64,000 nt of DNA from Gracilibacillus timonensis (GCF_900086715.1 NZ_FLKH01000012.1:124001-188000), one strand, 5' to 3'. Shown: positions 1 through 9,653, counted from the stretch's first letter. Program-made: numbers and translations. The notes: generated by a model from the letters alone, not told the origin.

Positions 1-185
1 TGGTCGAGGTGGATCCAATTGCCAACCGACGAATTTACAAACTGCGCCTGGAGCCATTCCAAGAGCTAGATATCTGGTTGGAGTCTTATCGACACATCTG
101 GAAGGAAAGATTAGACAGCTTAGATGATTACCTGCAGGACTTGCAGCGAAAAGACAATCATCATCATGATGAAGATAAAGAATAA
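1..185 (+). CDS. ArsR-type transcriptional regulator, C-terminal fragment
   Basis: Only the last 60 codons lie in the window, read in frame 3 and ending at the TAA at 183-185. The visible peptide contains RRIYKLRLEPFQELDIWLE followed by a YRHIWKERLDSLDDYL stretch and a His/Asp/Lys-rich tail. That pattern is the usual C-terminus of the winged-helix ArsR regulators that accompany AHSA1/START-type proteins. The HTH itself is outside the window, so the assignment rests on this tail alone. It converges on ilvD and shares a bidirectional terminator with it. Confidence 0.6.
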   Translation, partial: VEVDPIANRRIYKLRLEPFQELDIWLESYRHIWKERLDSLDDYLQDLQRKDNHHHDEDKE

Positions 186-192
186 TAAAAAA

Positions 193-235
193 AACAAGAG
201 CCTGTTTTGAAAATTTTTCAAAACAGGCTCTTGTT
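193..235. terminator. Bidirectional terminator between arsR-type gene and ilvD
   Basis: A near-perfect inverted repeat (AACAAGAGCCTGTTTTGAAA and its complement). On the minus strand it is followed by a run of T residues, so it clearly ends ilvD; on the plus strand the T tract is weaker. Confidence 0.85.
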
Positions 236-236
236 A

Positions 237-1907
237 TTAAATTCCCATCACACCACCGTTAGATGCATTTGTTACTAGTTTGGAATATCGGCCTAACCAA
301 CCCTTTTTGATTTTAGGCTCAAATGGTGGTAAGTTTTTTTTACGTTCTTCCAATTCCTCGTCAGATATTTGTGCGTTTAAGGTTCTGTTTGGTAAATCAA
401 TCACAATCGTATCCCCATTTTCAATCAAGGCAATTGGGCCGCCTTCTGCTGCTTCTGGAGAGATATGTCCGATCGAGATACCTCGAGAGGCACCAGAAAA
501 ACGTCCATCGGTTAAAAGTGCTACCGTACTGCCTAACCCACGTCCCATAATTGCGGAAGTTGGAGCGAGCATCTCCGGCATGCCAGGACCACCTTTCGGA
601 CCTTCATAACGAATCACAACCACATGACCTTCTTTTACCGTCCCATTGTCAATTGCTTCCTGTGCTTCGTCTTGTGAATTAAAGACGATGGCTTCCCCTT
701 TAAATTCCTTAATAGCTGGATCAACGGCACCTACTTTAATCACAGCGCCTTCTGGGGCAAGGTTTCCATATAAAATCGATAAGCCACCAACCGGGCTATA
801 GGGATTGTCCTTGGTTCGAATGACTTGTTCGTTGGTGATGCGATAATCACTAACAAGATCTCCCATCGTTTGCCCGGTGATAGTTAAGCGGTCGGGATGG
901 ATAGCACCAGGAATGTTTGTCAGTTCATTAATGATAGCGCTGACCCCGCCAGCCTTATTAATATCATCCATTGATAGATCGGAGGCAGGCATAATTTTGG
1001 CTAGATATGGTACGCGTTCGGCAATTTTATTTATATCCTCTAGGTTGTACTCGATTTCTGCTTCATTCGCAATCGCAAGGGTATGCAAAACGGTATTGGT
1101 TGAGCCTCCCATGGCCATATCTAAAGCAAAAGCATCATCAATTGCTTCTTTTGTAATAATATCCCGTGGTTTCACGTCTTCTTTAACCATGCGAACGAGA
1201 TGTCTGGCTGCCTCATAAATAAGTTCTTTACGTTTCTCACTAGTGGCCACAACCGAACCATTGCCGGGGAGAGCAAGACCTAACATCTCCATTAAACAGT
1301 TCATCGAGTTGGCTGTAAACATACCAGAACAAGAACCACAGGTAGGGCATGCATTATTTTCGATATCTTTAAACTCTTCTTCTGACATTTTACCAGATTT
1401 AAAGGCACCAACCCCTTCGAAAACAGAGCTTAACGATAACTGTTTTCCACTGGAGCTTGTTCCTGCTTCCATCGGACCGCCAGACACAAATACGGCTGGG
1501 ACATTGGTACGGGCAGCAGCCATCAGCATGCCCGGTGTGATCTTGTCACAATTGGGGATATAAAATACCCCATCAAACCAATGGGCATTAATTACCGTTT
1601 CTGCACTGTCAGCGATTAATTCACGGCTGGGCAAGGAATAACGCATGCCGATATGTCCCATGGCAATCCCGTCATCAACACCAATCGTATTGAATTCAAA
1701 TGGAATACCACCGGCTTCAATAATCGCTTCCTTCACGACCTCAGCAAATTCACGTAAATGGACATGACCTGGAATAATATCAATATAGGAATTACAAACG
1801 CCAATAAAAGGTTTGCCCCAATCTTTCGCTTTTACCTTTCCTGTCGCGTATAAAAGACTGCGATGCGGGGCGCGATCTACCCCAATTTTAATCGTATCAC
1901 TTCTCAT
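237..1907 (-). CDS. ilvD: Dihydroxy-acid dehydratase (IlvD)
   Basis: Dehydrates 2,3-dihydroxy-isovalerate and 2,3-dihydroxy-3-methylvalerate in valine, leucine and isoleucine synthesis; cytoplasmic Fe-S enzyme. From the chosen start the three Fe-S ligand cysteines are Cys38 (VCNSY), Cys120 (NCDKITPG) and Cys193 ([11 protein letters not shown]), and GGPGMPEM and the conserved C-terminal GRFSGASRG motif are present. Length (about 556 residues) is normal for IlvD and shorter than Edd-type dehydratases. An ATG four codons upstream (1919) is possible, but it abuts the AAGG; the ATG at 1907 sits about 9 nt after AAGGATGG and matches the usual MRS-type N-terminus. The gene stands alone, without ilvBHC next to it. 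Confidence 0.93.
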   Translation of the reverse strand: MRSDTIKIGVDRAPHRSLLYATGKVKAKDWGKPFIGVCNSYIDIIPGHVHLREFAEVVKEAIIEAGGIPFEFNTIGVDDGIAMGHIGMRYSLPSRELIADSAETVINAHWFDGVFYIPNCDKITPGMLMAAARTNVPAVFVSGGPMEAGTSSSGKQLSLSSVFEGVGAFKSGKMSEEEFKDIENNACPTCGSCSGMFTANSMNCLMEMLGLALPGNGSVVATSEKRKELIYEAARHLVRMVKEDVKPRDIITKEAIDDAFALDMAMGGSTNTVLHTLAIANEAEIEYNLEDINKIAERVPYLAKIMPASDLSMDDINKAGGVSAIINELTNIPGAIHPDRLTITGQTMGDLVSDYRITNEQVIRTKDNPYSPVGGLSILYGNLAPEGAVIKVGAVDPAIKEFKGEAIVFNSQDEAQEAIDNGTVKEGHVVVIRYEGPKGGPGMPEMLAPTSAIMGRGLGSTVALLTDGRFSGASRGISIGHISPEAAEGGPIALIENGDTIVIDLPNRTLNAQISDEELEERKKNLPPFEPKIKKGWLGRYSKLVTNASNGGVMGI

Positions 1908-1945
1908 TTGTACATCCATCCTTAAATTAATAGTTAATATTCTAT

Positions 1946-1974
1946 ATTTTATAAGGATAGTTGTCTGCTGTCAA
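1946..1974 (-). promoter_or_regulatory. Sigma-A promoter of ilvD
   Basis: On the minus strand TTGACA (1969-1974), a 17-bp spacer and TAAAAT (1946-1951), about 40 nt before the ilvD start. A near-consensus vegetative promoter. Confidence 0.8.
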
Positions 1975-2024
1975 TAACGTTGTATGATGTATTTTATGAA
2001 AAATGTATTTACTAGAGGCTATTG

Positions 2025-2075
2025 TTAAAAAATGACGGACAAAGTCAGGAAAAAACTCCCACTTTGTCCGTCATT
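2025..2075 (-). terminator. Terminator of the FadR-type regulator gene
   Basis: A perfect 15-bp inverted repeat, AATGACGGACAAAGT at 2031-2045 and its complement at 2061-2075. On the minus strand it is followed by TTTTTT, directly after the regulator stop codon. It separates the regulator from ilvD transcription. Confidence 0.85.
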
Positions 2076-2097
2076 AAATCTTACGACATTCTCAAAC

Positions 2098-2772
2098 TTA
2101 TTCAATTCCTAATTCTCGCATCGCATGTAAAATATGAATTTTCATGGCGCTTTTGGCCCCTTCAGGATTACGATGTTTCATAAACTCCATAATCATATGG
2201 TGATCATGGATGGTATCTTTGACGGCTAATTCTCTTTTAGTGGATAGAATAACCCCTTTGTTGATTGCCTGATAAATAACCGGCATCAGCTTTTCCATAA
2301 ATTCATTATGGGTCGCCTTTACAATGGCTTGGTGAAATTGCTGTTCCACTTCTGTCCGGTCCTCTTTGGCTTTGATTTTCTGTTCTATCTGCATGCCGTA
2401 ATCCAAAATCCGTTTTAATTCTGTTTCACTGGCTCGAACTGTCGCATAGTAGGCGGCGTCCGGCTCAAATATCAATCGCATTTCGTATAAATCCCGTGCA
2501 TTGATTTTTGCTTCTGTAAGCTCGCCAAAGGTTTCTAGATTATCAGTATCAATATTTTCTTTGATATATGTTCCTTTTCCACGTCTGATTTCTACGATAC
2601 CATTAGCCACTAAGATACGAATGGCTTCCCGAAGCGTGGTTCGGCTGATATTTAATTCCCCTGATAACTCATTTTCGTTGGGAAGCTTATCACCAGGTGC
2701 AAATCTTTTCTCTATGGCGATCATCGACATCATATCGTCGGCTACACTATCAGATAATCTTTTTTGCTGCAT
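2098..2772 (-). CDS. GntR-family (FadR/FCD) transcriptional regulator
   Basis: About 224 residues. An N-terminal winged HTH (KLPNENELSGELNISRTTLREA, a typical GntR recognition helix; residues about 20-75) is followed by an all-helical FCD ligand-binding domain with conserved acidic and His residues (YEMRLIFEPDAAYYA, FHQAIVKATHN). FCD regulators bind carboxylic or sugar acids and usually repress neighbouring catabolic genes. The effector cannot be read from the sequence. The start chosen is ATG 2772 with AGGGTG upstream; a GTG four codons earlier (2784) is possible. It lies upstream of ilvD on the same strand, but a strong terminator separates them, so regulation of ilvD is only a guess. Confidence 0.85.
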   Translation of the reverse strand: MQQKRLSDSVADDMMSMIAIEKRFAPGDKLPNENELSGELNISRTTLREAIRILVANGIVEIRRGKGTYIKENIDTDNLETFGELTEAKINARDLYEMRLIFEPDAAYYATVRASETELKRILDYGMQIEQKIKAKEDRTEVEQQFHQAIVKATHNEFMEKLMPVIYQAINKGVILSTKRELAVKDTIHDHHMIMEFMKHRNPEGAKSAMKIHILHAMRELGIE

Positions 2773-2828
2773 ATTCTCTATCACCCTGTTTTAGTATAAC
2801 ATAGCTGGAACATTTAGCGTTCTCATAG

Positions 2829-3701
2829 TTAATTCGCCTGCAAATAAGTCCACACAGCATTGGTGAATAATTGTACCTGGGCTTTGGTCGAATTTTCTTC
2901 AAACAAGGATAGGAATGGCTTCAAAAGGTTTTGCACGACAATTTTTCGAATGCGATCTCGTTTTAATTCGGATAACATGGTATCAAATAAGTCCTGTTGC
3001 TCCTCATTAAAATCAAGATGTGCTTGCAGTTGATCAGCCATTTCTAAAAGCTCAGGGAGTGTGATGATTTGTTTGTGTACATTCGATTGCAATAAATCGA
3101 TGGCGCTATTATTTAAAAAAGTACTTCCTCTCTGTTCCATCTGCGCGAGTAAAATTTCTACATAAGACAGTAAGGTTTCAATTAATTCTTTTAGAGAGAA
3201 GCGGCTGTTGGTAATATTCAAGGTGAACAGCATATACTGCAGCATGCCAAAGTATAATACGGTTGCCTCGGTGGCATATTCCCTGATATCTTCGCCCATC
3301 ACATCGACTAAACGATTGGCCATCCATTCCATTTCAATCGTACGATGCTGTAAAACCAGTTTTTTTAAATCGGAATTATCGGAGGATAAGATGTTCTCAA
3401 ACAATGCACGTAAATTATTTTCTTCATTTAGCTTCATAATTACAGTGATTTGCTCCACCAGTACGCTGCGATCCTTCTCATCTTTGCCAATTTGGATGGC
3501 TACTCGTTGTTGACTGGCGTCATAACGAATATTCTCTAATATTTCAACAAGACAATCATTTTTAGAAGAAAAATAATTATAAAAAGTTCCTTTTGATATC
3601 TCTGCTTTATCGATAATTTCCTGAATCGATGTTTCCTGGAATCCTTTATCAATAAACAGTCTTAACGCAATGTCGGCTACTTTTCTTTTGCGTTGATTCA
3701 T
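2829..3701 (-). CDS. TetR-family transcriptional regulator
   Basis: 290 residues, longer than the usual 190-220 for TetR proteins. The N-terminal HTH is classical (ADIALRLFIDKGFQETSIQEI, then ISKGTFYNYFSSKNDCL, residues about 8-55). The long remainder is helical with no recognisable catalytic motif. It is divergently transcribed from the MFS efflux gene with 157 bp between them, the standard arrangement of a local repressor and its drug pump. The minus-strand start is preceded by AGGTGATGCTAG. The inducer is unknown. Confidence 0.87.
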   Translation of the reverse strand: MNQRKRKVADIALRLFIDKGFQETSIQEIIDKAEISKGTFYNYFSSKNDCLVEILENIRYDASQQRVAIQIGKDEKDRSVLVEQITVIMKLNEENNLRALFENILSSDNSDLKKLVLQHRTIEMEWMANRLVDVMGEDIREYATEATVLYFGMLQYMLFTLNITNSRFSLKELIETLLSYVEILLAQMEQRGSTFLNNSAIDLLQSNVHKQIITLPELLEMADQLQAHLDFNEEQQDLFDTMLSELKRDRIRKIVVQNLLKPFLSLFEENSTKAQVQLFTNAVWTYLQAN

Positions 3702-3858
3702 CTAGCATCACCTGATCTTTCTCTATCGTCTAGTATACAATTCTAATAGATAAAAAACAATTTTTTGAACTAACAGTATAAAAACCTTGAAAAAATGTAC
3801 GGTAGGTATAATATATAAAAGTGCTCATTATTTTAAAGAAAGATAAGAGGGATGTTTG

Positions 3859-5361
3859 ATGGATTCACAAGTAAATAAAGCATCTTATACGATGCTTGCT
3901 ATTTTGTTTGTTGGGGCGTTTGTTTCTTTTTTGAATAATTCGTTATTAAATGTAGCTCTTCCGTCGATTATGGTTGATTTAGGGTTGGATAACTACTCAA
4001 CGGTACAATGGTTGGCTACCGGTTATATGCTGGTAAGCGGGATTCTTATTCCGGCTTCAGCTTTTTTGATTACACGTTTTTCTAATCGGAATTTGTTTAT
4101 TACGGCAATGTCCATCTTTGCGTTAGGTACGGCTTTGGCGGCATTTGCACCTAATTTCGGTGTTTTATTAGCAGGGCGTATGGTGCAGGCCGTTGGATCT
4201 TCCGTTATGGGACCATTATTAATGAATATTATGTTAGTCAGCTTTCCACGAGATAAACGTGGTACAGCGATGGGCGTGTTTGGCATGGTAATGATAGCTG
4301 CACCGGCAATTGGCCCAACGCTATCAGGCTATATTGTGGAATATCACCATTGGCGTCTGCTTTTTGAAATGATTTTGCCATTATCCATTATTAGTCTAGG
4401 TTTAGCCATTTGGAAATTCCGTAATGTGATGGAACAGGATAAACAGGCAAGTCTGGATTATTTCTCCTTAGTGCTATCTAGCTTAGGCTTTGGTGGTGTT
4501 TTATATGGAGTCAGTAATGCGAGTGCGGATGGCTGGGGCGATACCATCGTATTAACTACCTTGATAGTTGGTGTTATTTCTTTAGTTTTATTTGTTATCC
4601 GACAGCTAAAAATGGATAAGCCATTGTTAGATTTACGGCCTTATAAATATCCAATGTTTAGCTTGGCTTCTATTATTATGGTAGTTAATGCTGTTGCCAT
4701 GTTTTCTGGTATGATTTTGACACCTGCTTATGTGCAGGATGTTCGTGGTATTTCACCTATGCATTCCGGTTTAATGTTATTACCAGGTGCATTGATCATG
4801 GGGCTTATGTCACCAATTACGGGAAAATTATTTGATAAGTTTGGTCCACGTGTTTTAGCTTTTGTGGGGCTTACTGTTACAGGGGTATCGACATTTATGC
4901 TTGCCCATGTACAGCTTGATTCTACGTATACCTATATTGTAGTCGTTTATGCATTGCGGATGTTAGGAATGTCAATGGTGATGATGCCAATCATGACAAA
5001 TGGCTTGAATCAATTGCCAACCAGCTTAAATCCACATGGTACGGCGATTAATAATACAGCACAACAAGTATCTGGTGCGATTGGTACTGCAGTTATGATT
5101 ACGATTATGAACTCCGTTGCTACATCTGAAGGGGAAAGCTTAATGCAGGGTGTGGATCCAGCCACGGTAACAGACGCCACCATGATGTCGATGTCACAGC
5201 AAGCATTGTTGGCAGGGATTCAATATTCCTTTTATGTGGCATTGGGAATAAATATTGTGGCTTTAATCTTGTCCTTATTTATGAAACGAGTCGATACAAG
5301 TGATAAAGCCGTGGAGGAAATAGAAAAAGAAAAAGGTGCTGTCAAACCAGCGGTATCCTAA
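3859..5361 (+). CDS. MFS multidrug efflux transporter, DHA2 (14-TM) family
   Basis: About 500 residues with 14 predicted membrane helices. It carries the DHA2/EmrB-QacA signatures: LLNVALPSIMVDL near the first helix, AGRMVQAVGSSVMGPL, and the antiporter motif-C region APAIGPTLSGYIVE. The family exports drugs or other amphiphiles by proton antiport, and LmrB and EmrB are relatives. The start is ATG 3859 with AAGAGGG 8 nt upstream; a TTG one codon earlier lacks spacing. The short charged C-terminus is cytoplasmic. It is divergent from the TetR gene, which probably represses it. Confidence 0.9.
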   Translation: MDSQVNKASYTMLAILFVGAFVSFLNNSLLNVALPSIMVDLGLDNYSTVQWLATGYMLVSGILIPASAFLITRFSNRNLFITAMSIFALGTALAAFAPNFGVLLAGRMVQAVGSSVMGPLLMNIMLVSFPRDKRGTAMGVFGMVMIAAPAIGPTLSGYIVEYHHWRLLFEMILPLSIISLGLAIWKFRNVMEQDKQASLDYFSLVLSSLGFGGVLYGVSNASADGWGDTIVLTTLIVGVISLVLFVIRQLKMDKPLLDLRPYKYPMFSLASIIMVVNAVAMFSGMILTPAYVQDVRGISPMHSGLMLLPGALIMGLMSPITGKLFDKFGPRVLAFVGLTVTGVSTFMLAHVQLDSTYTYIVVVYALRMLGMSMVMMPIMTNGLNQLPTSLNPHGTAINNTAQQVSGAIGTAVMITIMNSVATSEGESLMQGVDPATVTDATMMSMSQQALLAGIQYSFYVALGINIVALILSLFMKRVDTSDKAVEEIEKEKGAVKPAVS

Positions 5362-5374
5362 TGGTCAAACCAGC

Positions 5375-5413
5375 GTGCGCGAACGTCATCATGATGTTTC
5401 GTGCACTTTTTTT
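5375..5413 (+). terminator. Terminator of the MFS gene
   Basis: GTGCGCGAA at 5375-5383 pairs with TTCGTGCAC at 5398-5406 (one G-U pair), followed by seven T residues. Confidence 0.85.
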
Positions 5414-5438
5414 GTTTACTATTATGATTATATGATTT

Positions 5439-5819
5439 GGGCGTCATCGGGGAAATGACGCCCAAAATCGGAGGGAGAAGCGCTGAAATGGTCGTCATCA
5501 CGGAAATGACGGCCAAAATCGGAGGGGAAAGCGTTAAAATGGGCGTCATCACGGAAATGACGGCCAAAATCGGAGAGGGAAGCGTCGAAATGGGCGTCAT
5601 CATGGAAATGACGGCCAAAATCGGAGAGAAAAGCGTCAAAATGGTCGTCATCACGGAAATGACGGCCAAAATCGGAGGGAAAAGCGCTGAAATGGTCGTC
5701 ATCACGGAAATGATGGCCAAAATCGGAGAGGAAAGCATCGAAATGGTCGTCATATCGGAAATGAAGGCCAAAATCCGAGGAAAAAGCGTCGAAATGGGTG
5801 TCATCTCAGTAATAACGCC
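5439..5819. repeat. 51-bp tandem repeat block, seven full units plus a partial eighth
   Basis: Units begin at 5439, 5490, 5541, 5592, 5643, 5694 and 5745, with a decayed partial unit at 5796. Each is exactly 51 bp with no indels. Every unit holds the small dyad CGTCATCACGGAAATGACG, so each could form a hairpin of about 6 bp. Because 51 is a multiple of three and the unit lacks stops, both strands stay open here (about 139 codons on plus, 155 on minus), but neither reading has a good ribosome binding site or looks like a protein family. I read it as non-coding intergenic repeat DNA. It fills most of the 510-bp gap between the MFS gene and the amidase gene. Confidence 0.88.
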
Positions 5820-5842
5820 AAGCATACATGCTATAATACAAG

Positions 5843-5868
5843 AAAAAACCGAGTAAAGATACTCGGCT
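5843..5868 (-). terminator. Terminator of the amidase gene
   Basis: CCGAGTA (5849-5855) and TACTCGG (5860-5866) form a stem. On the minus strand it is followed by TTTTTT just after the amidase stop codon; on plus it also has a T run, so it may act both ways. Confidence 0.85.
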
Positions 5869-5871
5869 TTT

Positions 5872-6978
5872 TTAATGAAAATAGTTGCTTAAGGCATTGG
5901 TGACTGCCTGTCCAATGTTAGATTGATAGCTTTCGGTTTGAATAACCTCGATATCATGCGGGTTGGTAATAAAGCCTAATTCAAGTAATAATGCCGGGTT
6001 GTCATTGTTACGCAATACATGCAGGCTTTCGTGCATGACGCCGCGATCTGTCAAATCAACATGTTCTGCAAGCGACTGCTGCATCTGATAGGCAAATGAT
6101 TGATCACTATCATTCGTATAATAAGTACTGATTCCATTGACTAATCGCAATGGATTGGCATTGTAATGAAGACTTATAAATGCATCGGTATGATAGCTGT
6201 GACTAATATTTACCCGTTCTTCTAAACTAATAAAGGTATCATTCGATCGAGTGAGGATGACATTTGCGCCTGCACTTTCCAAATCACTCGCAATTTGGTT
6301 GGCGGCTATCATGGCAAGATCTTTTTCTTGGTTGCCATACAAACCAATGGCACCGGGATCATGACCGCCATGACCAGGGTCAAGCACGATATTATATCCG
6401 CTTAAGTCCCCATCACCATTATTTTCCGTGCGAGCAACCTGTTCTACCTCTGCACTTTCTGACTGTGTCGTTTCATTAGAGGAAGAGGACTGGCTGTCAT
6501 TGGCACTGTCACTCGTTAACCAACGAGCAACCCATCCTGTAGATCCATCGTTTAATTGGACTTTAATCCAATCACTTTGCGTTTCAACGACGGAGAACTT
6601 ATCCCCGTTTGTGGCAAAGTTTATGATGGAATTACTGGTATCAGGTCCGGAACGTATTCTGGTGCCTTCTGCTTGCACAGTGATTTCTTTACTGCTGGTT
6701 GTTTCGACGGCAGTTTCGGAATCAGAAGCAAATAGATACTGTGACGCTACCCAGCCGCTTTGGCCATTTACGTAGGTTTGGTACCAACCATGCTTTTCTT
6801 GGAATACTTTAATCTTATCCCCGGCCTGGAGTTTTCCGATGACATCGCTATTACTAGCTGGTTCTTCACGAACAAGAAGAACTGAGGCGTCTACCTCGTA
6901 TACTTTTTCCTGCGCAAATACGGTGGCAGGCAGTATAAAGAAAAAACATAAGATGCTAAAACCAACTATTTTTTTCAT
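5872..6978 (-). CDS. Secreted N-acetylmuramoyl-L-alanine amidase with two SH3b domains
   Basis: Cleaves the amide bond between MurNAc and L-alanine in peptidoglycan; exported to the wall. The start is the ATG at 6978 with GGGGAGATGAG just before it, giving MKKIVGF, a hydrophobic core and a signal-peptidase site after VFA (about residue 22). Two bacterial SH3 domains follow (about residues 24-80 and 95-150), each with the WV or WVA signature, then a Ser/Glu-rich linker and an Amidase_3 domain (about 185-368). Zn ligands are visible: the His of DPGHGGHD, the Glu of GNQEKD and the His of SLHYNA; the catalytic Glu is in LLELGFITN. The reading frame extends 14 codons upstream without a ribosome binding site. 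Confidence 0.93.
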   Translation of the reverse strand: MKKIVGFSILCFFFILPATVFAQEKVYEVDASVLLVREEPASNSDVIGKLQAGDKIKVFQEKHGWYQTYVNGQSGWVASQYLFASDSETAVETTSSKEITVQAEGTRIRSGPDTSNSIINFATNGDKFSVVETQSDWIKVQLNDGSTGWVARWLTSDSANDSQSSSSNETTQSESAEVEQVARTENNGDGDLSGYNIVLDPGHGGHDPGAIGLYGNQEKDLAMIAANQIASDLESAGANVILTRSNDTFISLEERVNISHSYHTDAFISLHYNANPLRLVNGISTYYTNDSDQSFAYQMQQSLAEHVDLTDRGVMHESLHVLRNNDNPALLLELGFITNPHDIEVIQTESYQSNIGQAVTNALSNYFH

Positions 6979-7193
6979 CTCATCTCCCCATTCTATATCT
7001 ATTAAAAATCTATATCCCATTGTACCCTATTTTTAAAAAAATAAACATGAAATATTAGGAATTATTCAATGTACTTGAAAGGATAGCGCTGTTGATTATC
7101 TGTCATGACTACTTTAAATGTAATAGATGCGGTCGGTAGCATTTCCTAGTATAATAAAATAATATGGTATTTTTTGAATAGGAGCGTTTTTTT

Positions 7194-8504
7194 GTGAAGA
7201 ATCAGTCATTTGTTCAAACATCCTTGGAAACAATGCAGTGGTTTATTTTCTTTTTGGCTAGTTCGGTGGCTTTGCCGATCGTGATCGGGGCCGTTTTTCA
7301 TATGGATTTCCACCAGATTGCTGGTTTAATGCAGCGTACTTTTTTTATTGTTGGTCTTGCTTCCCTGCTGCAAGGTCTATTCGGTCATCGTTTGCCGATC
7401 ATGGAAGGACCGGCGGGAATATGGATCAGTATTTTTACTGTCATGGCCGCAACGGGTTTACAGAGTGGGGAAGGTCTTGATCATACCTTGCGTTTATTAC
7501 AGACAACCATGATCTTTACAGGGATCTTCTTAGTATTAATTGGTGTTTTTCGTATCTCGCAAAAAATATTACCAATTTTCACTCCATTAGTTACTGGCAC
7601 CTTCTTCTTATTATTAACGGTTCAATTGAGCGGTACTTTTTTGGAAGGTATGCTGGGGTTACAAGGAGAAGCAGAGAATATCCAGGTAAAGGAAGCTGGT
7701 CTTGCCTTTCTAACTTTTTTTATTGTATTGGGTTTGTCTACTTTTGCTAAAGGTTGGTTAAGCAGTTATTCTATGTTTATAGGTATTATTGCCGGATGGA
7801 TATTATTTGTGCTGATTGGGGGATCTTCTCCGCAGTTAGAAAGTGTGTCTTTTTTTGCTGTGCCGGAATTATTCGCCTTTGGAATGCCTGTATGGGATTT
7901 GAGTGTGGTACCTGTTGCTTTGATTACCTCGATTATATTAATATCTAATGTGGTTGCTTCTGTAGTAGCGATTGAACAAACATTAGGTGCCAAAACAAAT
8001 AGCCCCTTAGCGGTAAACCGAGGGACGATCTTGTCAGGTGTTAACCATGGTGTAGCTGGTGTATTCTCTGGCATTGCCAATGTGCCGTTAGCAACTTCAG
8101 CTGGCTTTATTGGTTTGACAGGACAGAAAAGAAAAAAACCTTTTATCTATGCGTCGTTGATCTTATTGATTATTGCGTTTTTTCCACCAATTGTTTCGTT
8201 TATCTCCAGCATTCCGGCACCGATTGCCAATGCAGCCTTGATGGCATCATTCATTCAATTGGTTAGTTTGGGTATTCATAATGTGACGCTGCAGCCTTTA
8301 GATAACCGGAAAGTTACGATTGTAGGTATTGCCTATTTAATTGGAATGGGCACGATGTTTTTACCGGCAGAGGTGTTCTCCAATCTGCCATCTATTGTGC
8401 AGAATGTGATGAGCAATGGGCTGTTAGTCGGTGTGACGTTAGTTATTTTGATCGAACAATTATGGCGTGAGAAAAAAACGTCTGGAAAGGAGAATGAGTC
8501 ATGA
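7194..8504 (+). CDS. NCS2-family purine/pyrimidine permease
   Basis: 436 residues, about 12-14 membrane helices. It has the NCS2 pattern: EGPAGIWISIF in the substrate region and SNVVASVVAIEQTLG and GVFSGIANVPLATSAGFIGLTGQ in the second half, matching the conserved Asn/Ala-Gly and NxG-like positions of uracil/xanthine transporters. Imports a nucleobase by proton symport; which base cannot be told. It most resembles the divergent YwdJ-like branch. The start is a GTG with AGGAGCG 8 nt upstream. The next gene overlaps by 4 nt (ATGA), so the two are translationally coupled. Confidence 0.82.
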   Translation: MKNQSFVQTSLETMQWFIFFLASSVALPIVIGAVFHMDFHQIAGLMQRTFFIVGLASLLQGLFGHRLPIMEGPAGIWISIFTVMAATGLQSGEGLDHTLRLLQTTMIFTGIFLVLIGVFRISQKILPIFTPLVTGTFFLLLTVQLSGTFLEGMLGLQGEAENIQVKEAGLAFLTFFIVLGLSTFAKGWLSSYSMFIGIIAGWILFVLIGGSSPQLESVSFFAVPELFAFGMPVWDLSVVPVALITSIILISNVVASVVAIEQTLGAKTNSPLAVNRGTILSGVNHGVAGVFSGIANVPLATSAGFIGLTGQKRKKPFIYASLILLIIAFFPPIVSFISSIPAPIANAALMASFIQLVSLGIHNVTLQPLDNRKVTIVGIAYLIGMGTMFLPAEVFSNLPSIVQNVMSNGLLVGVTLVILIEQLWREKKTSGKENES

Positions 8505-9484
8505 AAGCAGTCATAGCAAAACAACCAGGAGGAGCTGAACAATTAGTTTATCAAGAAATGCCAGGCCCAACCATGTCAGATAAAGATGTTTTAATCGACG
8601 TTTATGCGTCTGCTGTGAACCGTACCGATATCTTGAATCGTGAGGGGAAGTCTGGGTATGCAGAGAATCCGATAATTGGAATTGAGGTAGCTGGTGAGGT
8701 TGCTGATCCGAATGGTCATAGTCACTGGAAGAAAGGGGATCGAATAATGGGTTTGGTGAACGGCGGTGCCTATGCAGAACAAGTGGTAATGCCTGCCGAC
8801 CGAGTGATACCTATTCCAGATCGCTTGTCGTTTGAAGAGGCTGCTGCTATCCCTGAGGTATTCCTGACTGCTTTTCAAACATTGTATTGGATCGGTGATT
8901 TGCAACGTAGTGAAAAGGTATTGATTCACGCTGGCGCCAGTGGAGTGGGTACAGCTGCGATCCAGTTAGCGCGTGTCCTTTCTGATGCAGAAATTTTCAC
9001 AACGGCAGGGACAGCAGAGAAATTAGCTTATTGTAAACAGTTAGGCGCGAATGAGACCATTCCGTATAAAGAAGTAGATTTTGCTGACGTTATCACCAAG
9101 ATTACAGATGGTGAAGGTGTTTCCTTGATTTTAGATTTCGTTGGAGCCAGCTACTGGCAGAAAAATATGCAGAGTATTGCCGTGGATGGCCGCTGGGTGC
9201 TGATTGGTGTACTAGGTGGAAGTAAGGTGGAACAGATTTCTTTAATGGATGTCATGGCAAAGCGAATCCAATTGACAGGTACCTTGTTAACCCCAAGAAG
9301 TGATGCCTATAAAGCAAGACTTACGAGAGATTTTATCGAACGGGCGCTTCCATACATGGAACAGGGCAAGTTGCAGCCAGTTATTGATACGGTTTATCCA
9401 ATAGAAGAAGTAGCTGATGCCCATCGTCATATGGAAGCCAATAAGAATATTGGTAAGCTGATTTTGCAGGTGCGAACATCATAA
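8501..9484 (+). CDS. Zinc-free medium-chain dehydrogenase / NAD(P)H:quinone oxidoreductase
   Basis: 327 residues of the MDR superfamily, quinone oxidoreductase (QOR/PIG3-like) branch. The GroES-like N-terminal domain lacks the zinc ligands of alcohol dehydrogenases. AVNRTDILNREG and the Rossmann motif HAGASGVGTAAIQLA (about residues 145-160) match PIG3-type enzymes, which reduce quinones or enones with NADPH. The start overlaps the permease stop codon, indicating one operon, but the metabolic link to nucleobase uptake is unclear. Confidence 0.87.
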   Translation: MKAVIAKQPGGAEQLVYQEMPGPTMSDKDVLIDVYASAVNRTDILNREGKSGYAENPIIGIEVAGEVADPNGHSHWKKGDRIMGLVNGGAYAEQVVMPADRVIPIPDRLSFEEAAAIPEVFLTAFQTLYWIGDLQRSEKVLIHAGASGVGTAAIQLARVLSDAEIFTTAGTAEKLAYCKQLGANETIPYKEVDFADVITKITDGEGVSLILDFVGASYWQKNMQSIAVDGRWVLIGVLGGSKVEQISLMDVMAKRIQLTGTLLTPRSDAYKARLTRDFIERALPYMEQGKLQPVIDTVYPIEEVADAHRHMEANKNIGKLILQVRTS

Positions 9485-9516
9485 AATAGAGAATAAAAAC
9501 AACTTGCTATCGTTAA

Positions 9517-9557
9517 AAAAGGCAGGTCCATATTATGAGTGCAGCCTGCTTTTATTG
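9517..9557 (+). terminator. Terminator of the permease/oxidoreductase operon
   Basis: AAAAGGCAGG (9517-9526) pairs with CCTGCTTTTA (9545-9554, G-U allowed); a short T-rich tail follows. Confidence 0.65.
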
Positions 9558-9653
9558 CGCTAAATACGATGAGGTAACTAGTGTTAAATAGAGGCAGCGC
9601 ATCTGCTAGTATATGCTATAATAATCACAGAATGGAAAGGAAGTGGGGATAAA

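Noticed and set aside
237-1907. Alternative reading of ilvD as phosphogluconate or pentonate dehydratase
   Set aside because: Length and Fe-S Cys spacing match IlvD better than Edd-type enzymes.
5437-5856. 139-codon plus-strand and 155-codon minus-strand frames over the 51-bp repeat
   Set aside because: Both are by-products of a stop-free repeat whose length is a multiple of three; no ribosome site and no protein-like composition beyond the repeat.
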